Positions 1 through 7,018 are shown, counted from the stretch's first letter. The stretch is 10,115 nucleotides of DNA from Anaerolineales bacterium UBA2317 (GCA_002345215.1 DDVH01000052.1:159223-169337); one strand, 5' to 3'. Numbers and translations: made by a program. The notes: generated from the sequence alone by a model not told the origin.

Positions 1-128
1 GTTAATTCATATCGTTCAAGAACAACGACATCCTTCCAACCTAATTTTGTTAAGTGATATGCAATGCTACAACCGCCTACGCCTCCACCGATGATAACCA
101 CCTGCGCCTGTGTTGGAAGTTCTGACAT
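1..128 (-). CDS. FAD-dependent oxidoreductase, dimethylglycine/sarcosine dehydrogenase type (N-terminal 42 codons only)
   Basis: The reading frame runs off the left edge of the window, so only the N-terminus is seen. It begins MSELPTQAQVVIIGGGVGG and continues through AYHLTKLGWKDVVVLER. This is a textbook FAD-binding Rossmann start: beta strand, GxGxxG-type glycine loop, helix, and an acidic residue (E) ending the second strand. Over this stretch it matches the dehydrogenase at 1959-4382 at about 18 of 32 positions, so the two are paralogues of the DAO (D-amino-acid oxidase-like) fold. An AAGGAG ribosome binding site lies about 9 nt upstream of the ATG (about 138-143), which fixes the start. 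Whether it carries the C-terminal GcvT half is unknown, because that part is outside the window. Substrate specificity cannot be stated; a methylated amine is inferred from family and neighbours. Confidence 0.85.
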   Translation of the reverse strand, partial: MSELPTQAQVVIIGGGVGGCSIAYHLTKLGWKDVVVLERYEL

Positions 129-150
129 GAAAAGATGCTCCTTGAATTTT

Positions 151-288
151 AACTAGGTGGTCGAGTAGCCGCGCTCTTGTTCTTTGCGGCATACCGAGAC
201 CACCAGTTATTTCTATAATTTTATTTTTCTGTTTATTTGTTGATCTTGATTCGCCTTCACTACGTTCGGGCTATTCGACCAACTAGTT
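151..288. repeat. Palindromic intergenic repeat (REP/MITE-like), 138 bp with imperfect 19-bp terminal inverted repeats
   Basis: The outer arms at 151-169 and 270-288 are inverted copies that match at 17 of 19 positions. A complete hairpin lies inside at 151-208: ggtggtc (156-162) pairs with gaccacc (198-204), and gccgc (168-172) pairs with gcggc (186-190), around a 13-nt loop. A third related arm ends at 288. Between the hairpin and the right arm is an AT-rich spacer (about 209-250). The right arm ends on the first base of the stop codon of the CBS gene, so the element fills the gap between two tandem minus-strand genes. No transposase is present. The arm sequence (GGTCGAGTAGC-like) resembles dispersed palindromes I associate with Chloroflexota and actinobacterial genomes. 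That link is from memory and unchecked. Confidence 0.72.
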
Positions 289-1097
289 TATTTCTGCCAA
301 ACTGAATCGGGTTTTGCCATTTCTGCCACAATATCAAACGTGGAGATAATACCTAACGGAAATGCGTCGGGATCATCTTTATCAATGACAACTAACCTGT
401 GATGATGATTTTGGATCATCATATCTGCGGCTTCACGTAAACTGGCGTTGATGTCAATTGTTAAAGCAGAATGCATTACATCACGGACGATTAACTTTTC
501 ATCTACACCATCTTTTACAAGTTTAAGTAAATCATGTCCGCTAACCACACCTAATACTTTTCCTTTTACATCTACAACTAAAACAGAACGCCAACCAGAA
601 GATGTCATCGCGCGAGCGGCAGATAAGACAGGAGTCTTGCCTCTGCAAACTAAAATCGCATCAGACATCACATCGCCAACAGTTTCGCGTTTTGCTTTTG
701 ACTCGTGTGCAATGCTTGCAACAAAATCTGATAATGAAAGAACTCCAACGGGTTTTTCGTTTTCTGTAACTAAAAGCCGACCAATTCCTTTTTCAAGAAA
801 CAAGTCGGCGGCGGTTGAAAGGGGAGTAGATGCTTCGATGGAGTCAACAGGCTGGGTCATGAGTTCTGAAGCGTTTAATCGTTTCATCGTATGTAAACTT
901 TCAGAGTCAGATGAAAGCCATTCGCCCGCCATCAAATCAAAATCAGAAATCACACCCATAATGCGCCCATCACGGTCAGTGACAAATAATGCGTGCACAT
1001 TGTGTTGATGTAATAAAACTGCGACCTGCCCAAGTGTGGCTGTTGGTTTGCAAGTAATTACACCAATGTGCATTAAATCTTTTACGAGTTTGGGCAT
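288..1097 (-). CDS. Quadruple CBS-domain protein
   Basis: This 269-residue protein consists almost entirely of four CBS motifs at about residues 7-58, 76-130, 141-196 and 205-262, which make two Bateman modules. Each has the usual pattern of a DLM/DVM entry, a V-x-x-x-x-x-L-x-x-A middle helix, an LxVxD strand and a (V/L)G(V/I)(I/V)S-x-x-D exit (for example IMGVISDFDL, KVLGVVSGHDL, LGIISTFDI). No signal peptide, membrane segment or catalytic domain is fused to it, so it is probably a cytosolic stand-alone sensor. CBS pairs in known proteins bind adenine nucleotides or other adenosyl ligands (AMP, ATP, SAM, NADH). Which one binds here cannot be read from the sequence. The gene diverges from the deoR-type gene and shares its promoter region. 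The ATG has no Shine-Dalgarno and falls on the predicted transcription start, so the mRNA is probably leaderless. Confidence 0.88.
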   Translation of the reverse strand: MPKLVKDLMHIGVITCKPTATLGQVAVLLHQHNVHALFVTDRDGRIMGVISDFDLMAGEWLSSDSESLHTMKRLNASELMTQPVDSIEASTPLSTAADLFLEKGIGRLLVTENEKPVGVLSLSDFVASIAHESKAKRETVGDVMSDAILVCRGKTPVLSAARAMTSSGWRSVLVVDVKGKVLGVVSGHDLLKLVKDGVDEKLIVRDVMHSALTIDINASLREAADMMIQNHHHRLVVIDKDDPDAFPLGIISTFDIVAEMAKPDSVWQK

Positions 1098-1132
1098 ATC
1101 GTTATTATAATGAAAATTTCAAAAACTTGCAA
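1098..1132 (-). promoter_or_regulatory. Promoter of the CBS gene, predicted leaderless
   Basis: Read on the minus strand there is a -35 TTGCAA (1127-1132), a 17-bp spacer (1110-1126) and a perfect -10 TATAAT (1104-1109). Six bases beyond the -10 is position 1097, the A of the ATG. No Shine-Dalgarno precedes the ATG, which agrees with a leaderless transcript. Confidence 0.72.
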
Positions 1133-1162
1133 ATTCCTTCAAATACTTATATAATCCTTCAC
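1127..1162 (+). promoter_or_regulatory. Promoter of the deoR-type catabolic operon, sharing its -35 box with the divergent promoter
   Basis: The same palindromic TTGCAA (1127-1132) serves as -35 on the plus strand, followed by a 17-bp spacer (1133-1149) and a perfect TATAAT (1150-1155). The expected start point is at about 1161-1163, next to the ATG at 1163, again with no Shine-Dalgarno. A 7-bp direct repeat TCCTTCA occurs at 1135-1141 and 1155-1161, exactly 20 bp apart. It is a possible operator for the adjacent DeoR-type regulator. Confidence 0.72.
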
Positions 1163-1939
1163 ATGGGAAAACCCCTGATTCCAGCCCAACGCCGTGAAAA
1201 AATACAAGAATATTTAGGGGTACATCAGATTGCGCGTACTATTGATTTAATGGATTTGCTTGAAACATCTGAAGCAACTGTGCGGCGTGATTTGGAATGG
1301 TTGGAAGATAAAGGATTTTTAGAAAGAACACATGGGGGCGCGGTATTGAATCAACGTGTAATGGTTGACCCAGAATTTCAACAGCGCATTCAAAAATTTC
1401 CAGACGAGAAAAAAATAATCGGTGAACTTGCCGCTTCTTTAATTGAAGAAGGCGATATTGTTTTTATTAATAGTGGCTCAACTGCGGCACAAGTTTTGAA
1501 AAACATTCCACCTAATCCACGCATTACAGTTTATACAAATAATATGAGTATATTGACTGATATTGCTGAACCAGTTTTTAAATTACATTTGATTGGAGGC
1601 GAATTCCAGAGTCGTTCTAACTCTTTGGCAGGTCGCTTCGCACTAGACAATTTGGGCTTGGTCTTTGCCAACAAAGCGATTCTTGGCGTAGACGGAATCT
1701 CGCTAAAACATGGTTGTACGGTTCCAACGAATCCCGAATCAGAAGTTGTAAGAAGAATGATTGAACGAACAAAGGGTCAAGTGATTGTAGTTGCAGATCA
1801 TAGTAAATGGGGTGCAGTCTCTAATTTTCCTGTAGCGGAGATTGATGAGATTAATAAGTTAGTCACAGACAATGGATTGAGTAGGCAAGCGAAAAAAGAA
1901 ATTGGGGAATATGATGTGGAAGTGTTAGTCGCAAAATAA
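1163..1939 (+). CDS. DeoR-family transcriptional regulator
   Basis: This 258-residue protein has the full DeoR layout. An N-terminal winged helix-turn-helix lies at about residues 6-60, with the family signature around SEATVRRDLEWLEDKGFLER followed by THGGAV. A C-terminal DeoR sensor domain of the sugar-phosphate isomerase-like fold lies at about 75-235, with the phosphate-binding type loop INSGSTAAQVL and a later GVDGIS segment. Known relatives are mostly repressors released by a phosphorylated sugar or similar metabolite; the effector here is unknown. I chose ATG 1163 over an in-frame TTG at 1127, because that TTG lies inside the -35 box and would add 12 residues not typical of the family. 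It is first in a four-gene operon, 19 bp before the dehydrogenase, so it probably controls this operon and itself. Confidence 0.9.
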   Translation: MGKPLIPAQRREKIQEYLGVHQIARTIDLMDLLETSEATVRRDLEWLEDKGFLERTHGGAVLNQRVMVDPEFQQRIQKFPDEKKIIGELAASLIEEGDIVFINSGSTAAQVLKNIPPNPRITVYTNNMSILTDIAEPVFKLHLIGGEFQSRSNSLAGRFALDNLGLVFANKAILGVDGISLKHGCTVPTNPESEVVRRMIERTKGQVIVVADHSKWGAVSNFPVAEIDEINKLVTDNGLSRQAKKEIGEYDVEVLVAK

Positions 1940-1958
1940 ACATCAAAAGGTGTATTGA

Positions 1959-4382
1959 ATGAAGAGTCATGCGGAAATTGTAGTTATCGGTGGTGGAATT
2001 TACGGGGCGCAAGTTGCATATCATCTTGCAAAGTTTGGGAAGAAAGATGTAGTCATTGTTGAGAAAGGTGAGATTGCGAGTGGTGAATCATCACATGCGG
2101 CTGGGCTTGTGACTCAATTTGCTACATCACAAGCGATGCTTCGTTTTCGTATGTATAGCATTGAGTTATATAGCGAATTGGGTTTATTCAATCATGTAGG
2201 TAGTTTGAGAGTTGCGTCTAGTAAAGAGCAATTGCTTGAAATGGAAAGAAGCGTCAGCCGTGCAAAAGCATTAGGTTTGGATTGTGAAATTATCACACCC
2301 GAAGAATCTTTGAAAATCATGCCACAGATTTCTAAAAAAGATTTGTATGGCGGTATTTATCTTCCGCGTGATGGACAACTTGACCCATATACTGTAACAA
2401 CTTCGATGGTTAAGTTTGCGAAAGAATTAGGCGTGGAAGTTTATACAAACACACGTGTGACTGGAATCAAATTGTCAGCCAAAGGAAATGTTGAGGCTGT
2501 GCAAACAGATAAAGGCGAGATTCGATGCGAGATTATCGTCAATGCGGCAGGGATGTGGGCACCACGCATCGCTGCGATGGCAGGATTACAAATCCCAACG
2601 ACTCCAGTTGATCATCAACATATTGCATTGCGAGCTGTGCCCGGACATGAATTTTCTCCAAACACACCATGTTTGCGTGACCCTGATAATTTAGTTTATA
2701 TGCGTCAAGAAGCGGGCGGACTTGTGATTGGTGGTTATGAGCCGAAGCCGTTGCCGCGTTGGATCGATGGTGCGCCGTGGGAACATGGAAGCAAAAGTTT
2801 TCCGGGTGATTTTGATCAGTTTGAAATGTTACTTGAAGGTGCGATTCGTCGTTTGCCATTTTTGGAACAAGCAGGCATTATCACGTTGGTTCGTCATCCG
2901 GGTGCATACACACCTGATTGTCAGCCGTTGCTTGGACCGATGGCTGGTGTAAAAGGTATGTGGATGTTAGCGGGCATGTCTTTGAATGGATATGGTGGTG
3001 CAGGTGGCATGGGCAAGTTGATGGCGGAATGGATTATTGATGGCGAAGCGCCGATTGATGTGTATGGTTATCGTGCCACGCGTTTTGGAAATTATTATTC
3101 CGATTTTAATTATGCGGCGGAACGAACTGTTGAAGCAGTCAAATATTATTACCGCATGAAATTTCCGCATGATGAAAGTGAAGCGGGCAGACCATATCGC
3201 ACGAGTCCTGTACATTATCGTTTGATTGAAAATGGTGCAGTCTTTGGTGAAAAGTTTGGTTGGGAACGTGTTAATTATTATGATAAAGAATCGCGCCGCA
3301 TGGGCGAGGATCAACGCTTATGGGGTTGGAATAAACCTCCGTACTTTGAACGAATGCGACTCGAACATAATTCTACGCGTGAAGGTGTGACTTTATTTGA
3401 CTTAACTTCATTCGGGAAAATTGAAGTCAAAGGAAAAGGTGCATTGCCTTTGTTACAAAGATTAACAGATAGCAATATTGATAAACCAATTGGCAGTGCA
3501 ATTTATACACAGTTCTTAAATAAAAATGGTGGCATCGAATCTGATTTGACCGTCACACGTTTGGGTGAAGAATATTTTTGGGTTATCACAGGCTCAGGTT
3601 TTATTGCCAATGATTTGGCTCGCATTCAAATGCACGTAGATGAAAACGATGGCGATGTTTCGATTCGTGACATTACACAAGAATTTGCATGTCTCGCATT
3701 GTGGGGACCCAAGTCTCGTGATGTGCTGAAGAAAATTACCAGCAGTGACATTTCAAACGAAGCGCATCCTTACTTGACTACGAAACTGATTCTGATTAAT
3801 GGAACCAAAGTCTACGCCCAACGAGTCAGCTATGCGGGTGAGCTTGGCTGGGAGCTTTATATCCAAAACAATCGTGCCACAATGATTTGGGATTTGTTAG
3901 TGGAAGCAGGCAAAGAATTTAATTTACAACTTGGTGGATACAAAGTTTTGGATCCATTACGTTTGGAAAAAGGTTTCAAATATTTCACAACCGATATTAC
4001 GCCGACCACAACTCCTTACGAAGCAGGGCTTGGATTTTGTGTAGATTTAGATAAAGGTGATTTCATCGGACGTGATGCCTTAGTCAAACAAAAGGCTGAA
4101 GGATTAAGAAGAAAGCTTTGTACGTTTGTATTGGCTGACGCGGATGATTATGTTCAAATCTACGGAGGCGAGGCGGTTTATCATGAAGATAAATTGGTCA
4201 CTCGTGTTCGCAGTGGTGGATATGGATTCACTGTCAAGAAAAATATTTTATATACTTACTTACCGATTGAGTTAGCAAAACAAGGAAATCGTTTTAAAGT
4301 TGAGTTAATCGAAGGCATGTATGATGCAGAAGTGACTCCGACAGTTTTATATGACCCCAAAAGCGAGAAGGCTCGTGCCTAA
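1959..4382 (+). CDS. FAD-dependent dehydrogenase with C-terminal GcvT domains (dimethylglycine/sarcosine dehydrogenase-like)
   Basis: This 807-residue protein is close to the usual length of dimethylglycine and sarcosine dehydrogenases. The domains in order are: a DAO-type FAD domain (about 5-365, glycine loop VIGGGIYGAQVA, C-terminal FAD motif near GYGGAGGMG at 344-352); a short FAO_M linker (about 370-425); a GCV_T domain (about 430-690); and GCV_T_C (about 705-795). His46 in SSHAAGL matches the histidine that carries covalent FAD in DMGDH/SarDH (STWHAAGL there). In the GcvT half, NGGIESD (523-529) and YAGELGWE (625-632) correspond to folate-site and aminomethyltransferase motifs. The expected reaction is oxidative removal of an N-methyl group and transfer of the C1 unit to tetrahydrofolate. 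The substrate is not determined. An AAAGGTG site precedes the ATG by about 6 nt. The protein is cytosolic, with no signal peptide. Confidence 0.92.
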   Translation: MKSHAEIVVIGGGIYGAQVAYHLAKFGKKDVVIVEKGEIASGESSHAAGLVTQFATSQAMLRFRMYSIELYSELGLFNHVGSLRVASSKEQLLEMERSVSRAKALGLDCEIITPEESLKIMPQISKKDLYGGIYLPRDGQLDPYTVTTSMVKFAKELGVEVYTNTRVTGIKLSAKGNVEAVQTDKGEIRCEIIVNAAGMWAPRIAAMAGLQIPTTPVDHQHIALRAVPGHEFSPNTPCLRDPDNLVYMRQEAGGLVIGGYEPKPLPRWIDGAPWEHGSKSFPGDFDQFEMLLEGAIRRLPFLEQAGIITLVRHPGAYTPDCQPLLGPMAGVKGMWMLAGMSLNGYGGAGGMGKLMAEWIIDGEAPIDVYGYRATRFGNYYSDFNYAAERTVEAVKYYYRMKFPHDESEAGRPYRTSPVHYRLIENGAVFGEKFGWERVNYYDKESRRMGEDQRLWGWNKPPYFERMRLEHNSTREGVTLFDLTSFGKIEVKGKGALPLLQRLTDSNIDKPIGSAIYTQFLNKNGGIESDLTVTRLGEEYFWVITGSGFIANDLARIQMHVDENDGDVSIRDITQEFACLALWGPKSRDVLKKITSSDISNEAHPYLTTKLILINGTKVYAQRVSYAGELGWELYIQNNRATMIWDLLVEAGKEFNLQLGGYKVLDPLRLEKGFKYFTTDITPTTTPYEAGLGFCVDLDKGDFIGRDALVKQKAEGLRRKLCTFVLADADDYVQIYGGEAVYHEDKLVTRVRSGGYGFTVKKNILYTYLPIELAKQGNRFKVELIEGMYDAEVTPTVLYDPKSEKARA

Positions 4383-5466
4383 TCAAAAACCTCCTGCTTA
4401 TGTTGGTTTCGGTATGTTAACTCCCGTTTACATCATGGCTTTGGATAAACTTCCAAAACATAATACGGGTGCGATTGTGCATGAAGTCAGTGACTATGTG
4501 TATGATGATGCCGCGATTATTGCTTGTAATTTACGCCAATGGAATGTATCCGCTGGGATGATTGGTACAGCTGTCGGTGATGATTTGCTTGGGCATGATG
4601 TTGCAGATAAATTAAAGAAATGGGGCGTGCAAGGCAAAGTGCGATTTACAAAAAAATATAAAACACCACTAGAAGTTAACGTCTCTGACAAAAAAGGTGC
4701 ACGGACTTACTTTTGGCAACGTTCTGAAGAAATACTCAGCACATTAGATACAGCAGATTTATCTTTGATTAAGAAATCAAAATTATTGTATGTGGATTGG
4801 TATGATGGTGATACACATATTTTGCGTGCCATGGAATATGCCAAAAAACATAATGTGCCAGTCTTTTTGAATTTTGAACATGGTCACCAAAACAAAGATT
4901 TGTTGAAAAAATATTCAGGTTTGGTGACAATTTGTCAGGCAGTGACCGATGCTGCGCAAATTGGAAAAAAGCAACTCATGCTTTCTGTAGCGAGAAAATT
5001 ATTTAACTCAGGAATTCAAACAGCCATTATCACGATGGCGAGTCAGGGATGTATGGTTGTACAAGGTGATGAGATTATTCGCGTCCATGCTCCAAAAGTC
5101 AAAGCAGTGGATGGCTCTGGAGCCGGCGCCACTTTTTCATCAGGTTATATCTATGGATATTTGCAAGGCTGGAGTTTAGAAGAATCTGTCCGCTTTGCGA
5201 TTGCGGCGGCTTCATTAAAAGTGACACAATCTGGCTTGAAGATGTTTTCAGTGAAAGAAATTAAAGACTTAGCCCGAACATTGCGTGTAGACAGGATGGT
5301 GTACCGTGACAATCAATTTGTCAAAATCACCAAGTTGTTTAGAATTCCAGAAGATAATGTGTTGATTGATAATATTCTCGTCAAAGAAACGCGTAAGTTG
5401 GCTGAAAGATTATTGCCGAAAAGAAAAACAGAACGCAAAAAAATTAAAAGGTCGTTGGTTGAATAA
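4375..5466 (+). CDS. PfkB-fold (ribokinase-like) protein lacking the catalytic Asp, possible pseudokinase
   Basis: The protein has 363 residues from GTG 4375, which follows AGAAGG and overlaps the upstream stop by 8 nt, suggesting coupled translation. An in-frame ATG at 4351 is the alternative and adds 8 residues, but it has no ribosome site. The ribokinase-like fold is seen in AYVGFG at the N-terminus, the WNVSAGMIGTAVGDDLLG segment, the AIITMASQGCMVV strand-turn and the anion-hole region DGSGAGATF (246-254). Active PfkB kinases have GAGD there; here the catalytic base Asp is Ala252. The first signature is also off: around 43-56 (YDDAAIIACNLRQW) the usual GG-x-x-x-N sugar-binding pattern is missing. 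A basic C-terminal tail (about 290-363, KRKTERKKIKR near the end) extends past the core. It sits between dehydrogenase and methyltransferase genes. The fold is well supported; kinase activity is doubtful. Confidence 0.85.
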   Translation: MPNQKPPAYVGFGMLTPVYIMALDKLPKHNTGAIVHEVSDYVYDDAAIIACNLRQWNVSAGMIGTAVGDDLLGHDVADKLKKWGVQGKVRFTKKYKTPLEVNVSDKKGARTYFWQRSEEILSTLDTADLSLIKKSKLLYVDWYDGDTHILRAMEYAKKHNVPVFLNFEHGHQNKDLLKKYSGLVTICQAVTDAAQIGKKQLMLSVARKLFNSGIQTAIITMASQGCMVVQGDEIIRVHAPKVKAVDGSGAGATFSSGYIYGYLQGWSLEESVRFAIAAASLKVTQSGLKMFSVKEIKDLARTLRVDRMVYRDNQFVKITKLFRIPEDNVLIDNILVKETRKLAERLLPKRKTERKKIKRSLVE

Positions 5467-5487
5467 TTTATCAAAAGGATGTGACCT

Positions 5488-6924
5488 ATGTCATTTGCAA
5501 CTTTATTAACGCAAGACCAAGTTCAAAAAATTCATGATGCTTCGCTAGAGATTTTAGAAGAAGTTGGGTTGAAAGTCCGCTATGAACCCGCGCGGGAATT
5601 ATTCAAAGAACATGGTTGTTCTGTTGAAGATGAACGCGTTAAATTTCCACGAAATATTGTAGAAAAATATCGCAAACTCGTTCCATCGTCATTTACGTTT
5701 CACGCGCGCGACCCAAAATTTGATAAGACGATTCCGCAGGATAGCCCAGTCATTGTAACGGCGTCATCTGCTCCAGATATTATTGACCCAGTTACAGGCA
5801 AAGAAAGACGCGCTGAGTCAACTGATATTGCTCGCATTGCACACTTAATCAATGAATTATCTGGCTATGATGTTTTTTCTATCTCCACGTTAGCAGATGA
5901 TGCGCCACCAGACCAATTTACAATTTCACGTTTGTATCCTGCCATCAAATATTGTGTCAAGCCGATTCGTGCCACAACGACAAACATGAAAGATACGTTG
6001 GATATGATGAAAATGGCATACATTGTGGCGGGTGGGGAAGAAGCATATAAAGAACATCCATTCTTAACGCATCATTATTGTCCCGTTGTTTCGCCATTAA
6101 CAATGGATCATCTTTCAACTGAGAATGTGATGTTCTTTGCAAAAGAAGGCTTGCCTGTTTATCCAACGATTGTTCCAAATGCTGGGTTAACTTCGCCAAT
6201 GTCAATGTCTGGAACGTTGGTGCAAGGCAATGCAGAATTTTTATCCGCACTGATGTTGATGCAAATGACTCGCGAAGGCACGCCGACTATTTATGCAACA
6301 CTTGGAACGGTTGCTGATATGCGAAGTGGTGCATATACATCGGGCGCAATTGAATGTGGTATGTTGCACATGGCATTTGCACAACTTGCTCATTTTTATA
6401 ATGTGCCATGCGGTGGTTATATCGGATTAACCAATTCAAAATTAAATGATGCCCAAGCAGGCTATGAAACGGGCATGTCTGGCATTGCGGGTGTGTTGAG
6501 TGGTATGGATATGTTTAACATCGGCGGTTTGATTGATGCATTGAAAACTTTTGATTTTGCAAAAGCAGTCATTGATGATGAAATGGCACAAATGATGAAG
6601 CGTATGAAACGTGGCATTTCATTTAATGATGATGATTTGGCTTTGGGTTTAATTAAAGAAATTGGTCCAGGCGGTTCTTTCATCACTGCTAAGCATACAA
6701 TTAGTAGAATGAAAACTGAAGCCGTGATGACAAAAATCGCAGACCGTGATGCTCGCACGATTTGGGAAAAGAAGGGCGCGACAGATACGCAAGCAAAAGC
6801 GATGAAAAAAGCCAAAGATATTATGACGACAAACCCAACGCCTCTTCTCTCGCCTGAAGTTGATTCTGCTATTCGTGAAGCATTTCCTGGCTTGATAGCA
6901 GGTGAGTTGTTGCCAATAGGTTAA
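5488..6924 (+). CDS. Trimethylamine methyltransferase (MttB) superfamily protein, non-pyrrolysine type
   Basis: This 478-residue protein is typical of MttB-superfamily length. The N-terminus (TQDQVQKIHDASLEILEEVG) is the usual helical lead-in of the family. The TIM-barrel body follows, with conserved-looking segments such as CPVVSPLTM (198-206), GTPTIYATLGT and CGGYIGLTNSKLNDAQAGYE (308-327). The reading frame is open from ATG to TAA with no internal UAG, so it does not use pyrrolysine. It therefore belongs with relatives such as the glycine betaine methyltransferase MtgB rather than true trimethylamine MttB. Characterised members move a methyl group from a quaternary amine to Co(I) of a corrinoid protein. 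No corrinoid protein or activating enzyme is seen in the window. An AAAGGA site lies 8 nt before the ATG, 21 bp after the PfkB-like gene, so it is the last gene of the operon. Confidence 0.9.
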   Translation: MSFATLLTQDQVQKIHDASLEILEEVGLKVRYEPARELFKEHGCSVEDERVKFPRNIVEKYRKLVPSSFTFHARDPKFDKTIPQDSPVIVTASSAPDIIDPVTGKERRAESTDIARIAHLINELSGYDVFSISTLADDAPPDQFTISRLYPAIKYCVKPIRATTTNMKDTLDMMKMAYIVAGGEEAYKEHPFLTHHYCPVVSPLTMDHLSTENVMFFAKEGLPVYPTIVPNAGLTSPMSMSGTLVQGNAEFLSALMLMQMTREGTPTIYATLGTVADMRSGAYTSGAIECGMLHMAFAQLAHFYNVPCGGYIGLTNSKLNDAQAGYETGMSGIAGVLSGMDMFNIGGLIDALKTFDFAKAVIDDEMAQMMKRMKRGISFNDDDLALGLIKEIGPGGSFITAKHTISRMKTEAVMTKIADRDARTIWEKKGATDTQAKAMKKAKDIMTTNPTPLLSPEVDSAIREAFPGLIAGELLPIG

Positions 6925-7018
6925 TGTCATTGCGAGGGCGTTCTTTGCCCGAAGCAAGCTCCAATATTAATTAGGAGGTTGCTTCGCCATAAAAAACAGA
7001 ACATGGCTCAGAATGACA
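6925..7018. repeat. Nested palindromic repeat element (TGTCATTGCGAG type)
   Basis: The element begins directly after the stop codon of the MttB-like gene. The outer arms are TGTCATTGCGAGG (6925-6937) and GCTCAGAATGACA (7006-7018), inverted copies with a few mismatches. The inner arms are CGAAGCAAGCTCC (6950-6962) and GGAGGTTGCTTCG (6974-6986), which pair at 12 of 13 positions around an 11-nt AT loop. A short hairpin GGGC/GCCC (6936-6939, 6947-6950) sits on the left side. Dispersed palindromes with TGTCATTGCGAGG ends are known from many bacterial genomes. There is no T-run, so it is not a standard intrinsic terminator, although the transcribed RNA would fold strongly between the MttB-like and PhoU-like genes. 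Confidence 0.75.

Noticed and set aside
448..1008. Open plus-strand frame of 186 codons opposite the CBS gene
   Set aside because: It is antisense to a clear four-CBS-domain protein. Its translation is Ser/Thr/Pro-rich without any recognisable domain, and it has no ribosome site or promoter of its own.
1127..1162. TTG at 1127 as start of the deoR-type gene
   Set aside because: The TTG is part of the shared -35 hexamer and the extension would be translated from promoter DNA. ATG 1163 coincides with the predicted transcription start and with the usual family N-terminus.
2539..3314. Antisense frames within the dehydrogenase gene (2539-2859 and 2967-3314, minus strand)
   Set aside because: They lie wholly opposite a well-supported 807-aa protein, show no domain and have no start signals.
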